Shown here: piece by piece, positions 4,908 to 6,236 of the stretch
Position numbering within the stretch: the first letter of the stretch is position 1
How the letters are laid out: the number at the start of each line of letters is the position of its first letter
Origin: Actinomycetes bacterium
GTDB lineage: Bacteria; Actinomycetota; Aquicultoria; CAJVYJ01; JAUVQD01
Length of the DNA stretch: 6,236 nt
Direction: 5' to 3'
Assembly: GCA_030598355.1 (NCBI GenBank)
Contig: JAUVQD010000092.1
Span: forward strand, 1 to 6,236
Position numbers and translations under genes: made by a program
Notes under the pieces: generated by a model
Told to the model about the DNA's origin: nothing
The model's database searches: none
Seen by the model: only the letters and a program-made list of their open reading frames with translations

Positions 4908-6236
4908 TTGAAACAAGTATCAGTAAAGAGCATTACTAGAAACTATATTCTGGCCCTGTCGATTGTGGCTGTCCTGAGCGTGCTGTCTTTTCTTCTCTTG
5001 CGTGCCATTATCAGCACGGAAGGAACCAGGGCGGCAGCCGTCAATGTCAGCGGACGCCAAAGGATGTTGTCACAGAGAATCGCCTTATTTTCACTACGCT
5101 TGGTAGTAGCAGATAACTCCGATAAGCGCGATGAGTTGCGGGTCGCGCTGCGAAAAGCGATGTCGCGAATGGCTACAGCGCACACAGGTTTAACAACCGG
5201 GGATCTTAAAGAGGGCTTGCCTAAGCCATCGGCAAATATAAAAAAGATCTATTTTGGACAACCCATAAACCTGAATAAGCAAGTCCTAGACTATCTTATG
5301 ACAGCTAAAGAACTTGCCGATACGAACGATTCTCAGTTGACGCTGAAAGATAAAAAACTGGAATCGCTCATCGGGGCGTCATCCAGCCGATTACTTCAAT
5401 CTTTAGATATGGCGGTAGAAGGGTATCAAGCTGAGAGTGAGCGCACAATTGCTTCACTTCAAATTGTCTTGGCAGGAGCAATCACGACGATATTGCTCAC
5501 CTTGATGTTCGAGGCATTATTTATCTTTCGACCACTGTCTAAAAGAATCAGCGACGAGTCTCAACAATTGGAAACCGCTTTTAATGAAGAGTCACTAATC
5601 GCCGAGACACTGCAGAAAAGTTTAGTGCCAAAGGAAACCCCGAAGATTGATGGGCTGGAAGTTGAGTACGTCTATCAATCCGCCACCAAGAGAGCCACAG
5701 TTGGTGGGGACTTCTTCGATTTTTTTAAGATAGACCGAGGCCAGTGGGTGTTTTTCATTGGCGATGTGGAGGGGCATGGTGTTGACGTTGCCGCGGAGAC
5801 AGCAAGAGTTAAAGCGCTTCTGCATGACAGAGCCTCAAACGGGATGCCGGCATCAAAGGTGTTGGCAAGCGTTAATGATTCTCTGGTCAGACAAGAAGAT
5901 GAGAGATTTACAGTTCTGACATATCTAGTCTTTGACCAAGCTACGTCGGTCTTAAGTTTAGTGAACGCAGCAAACCCGTACCCATATTTTACAAATGGCG
6001 ACCGATTTATCGAGACCACCGGAACGCCCCTCGGACTAGTTGGTACTGATCAGAAATATCCATGTGTCGAGCTTAAACTCAAAGAGGGCGATAAGTTGAT
6101 AGTACATTCCGATGGCCTAAATGAGGCCAGAGTAGAGGGCGATCACAAACAATTCGGGCAAGAACGCGTCCGCGATTTTATTAAAGCAAACCCGAATATG
6201 GATCTGGCTGAGCTGCTTAAAGGTCTGGTCGAGCAA
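4908..6236 (+). CDS. Membrane sensor (NarX/PilJ-type) fused to RsbU/SpoIIE PP2C-like phosphatase, C-terminus cut
   Basis: This is a predicted membrane receptor that dephosphorylates a phospho-serine anti-anti-sigma factor in a partner-switching pathway. The first 443 residues are visible. In order: helix 1 (about 13-35); an extracytoplasmic region with NVSGRQRMLSQRIA (46-59), the P-box-like motif of NarX/NarQ and PilJ sensors; helix 2 (about 182-208); a short linker helix (about 215-240, LQKSLVP at 235-241); and the PP2C-like domain. Phosphatase landmarks are GGDFFD (266-271; D268), GDVEGHG (285-291; D286), TPLGLV (373-378) and SDGLNEAR (401-408; D402), so the metal-binding aspartates are present. 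The usual NAGHPPxL phrase reads NAANPYPYF (353-361), lacking the histidine. There is no HAMP domain: helix 2 leads almost directly into the linker. Signals known for the P-box family are nitrate and nitrite, but the ligand here is unknown. No RsbV/RsbW partner lies in the window. Confidence 0.9.
   Translation, partial: MKQVSVKSITRNYILALSIVAVLSVLSFLLLRAIISTEGTRAAAVNVSGRQRMLSQRIALFSLRLVVADNSDKRDELRVALRKAMSRMATAHTGLTTGDLKEGLPKPSANIKKIYFGQPINLNKQVLDYLMTAKELADTNDSQLTLKDKKLESLIGASSSRLLQSLDMAVEGYQAESERTIASLQIVLAGAITTILLTLMFEALFIFRPLSKRISDESQQLETAFNEESLIAETLQKSLVPKETPKIDGLEVEYVYQSATKRATVGGDFFDFFKIDRGQWVFFIGDVEGHGVDVAAETARVKALLHDRASNGMPASKVLASVNDSLVRQEDERFTVLTYLVFDQATSVLSLVNAANPYPYFTNGDRFIETTGTPLGLVGTDQKYPCVELKLKEGDKLIVHSDGLNEARVEGDHKQFGQERVRDFIKANPNMDLAELLKGLVEQ

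Noticed and set aside
5622..6019. Minus-strand frames opposite the phosphatase domain
   Set aside because: They are antisense shadows of a domain with conserved aspartate motifs on the plus strand.

Overview
The window carries a compact bacterial chromosomal segment with about ten protein genes on both strands and no RNA gene, insertion sequence or CRISPR array that I can see. Lipoproteins with Gram-positive-style lipoboxes, strong GGAGG ribosome sites, several TTG starts, a possible leaderless transcript and an RsbU-type phosphatase would suit an actinobacterial or firmicute-like lineage, perhaps a deep-branching uncultured one. That placement is an inference with low confidence.

Left part (1-1920, minus strand): an ABC export operon. 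The ATPase gene (973-1836) and permease gene (976 down to the window edge) overlap by four bases (ATGA). The ATPase reading frame is broken by one in-frame TAG at codon 71, between the Walker A motif and the Q-loop, although everything on either side is in frame and looks conserved.

Middle part (1916-2980): a cysteine-rich locus. On the minus strand a 42-residue single-pass membrane microprotein (2558-2686), whose best promoter would give a nearly leaderless mRNA, precedes a secreted, membrane-anchored protein with 14 cysteines (1993-2538), which ends at a clear intrinsic terminator. Divergently, on the plus strand, a 35-residue protein made only of two SEC-C zinc-binding motifs (2827-2934) has a strong ribosome site and ends at a 13-bp-stem terminator shared with the convergent lipoprotein gene. 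This is the part of the window most likely to hold something undescribed.

Right part: a lipoprotein of unknown function (3009-3464, minus), a TfoX N-terminal-domain protein (3588-3911, plus), a two-gene minus-strand operon of a type 1 copper (cupredoxin) lipoprotein (4377-4736) and a four-helix membrane protein with four histidines at or near helix ends (3931-4368), and, diverging from it, a membrane sensor-phosphatase (4908 to the window end) that joins a NarX/PilJ-type sensory region to an RsbU/SpoIIE PP2C-like domain. The export pump, cell-surface proteins, copper protein and sensor suggest envelope and redox or metal functions, but the only links supported by sequence are the operon and divergent arrangements listed.
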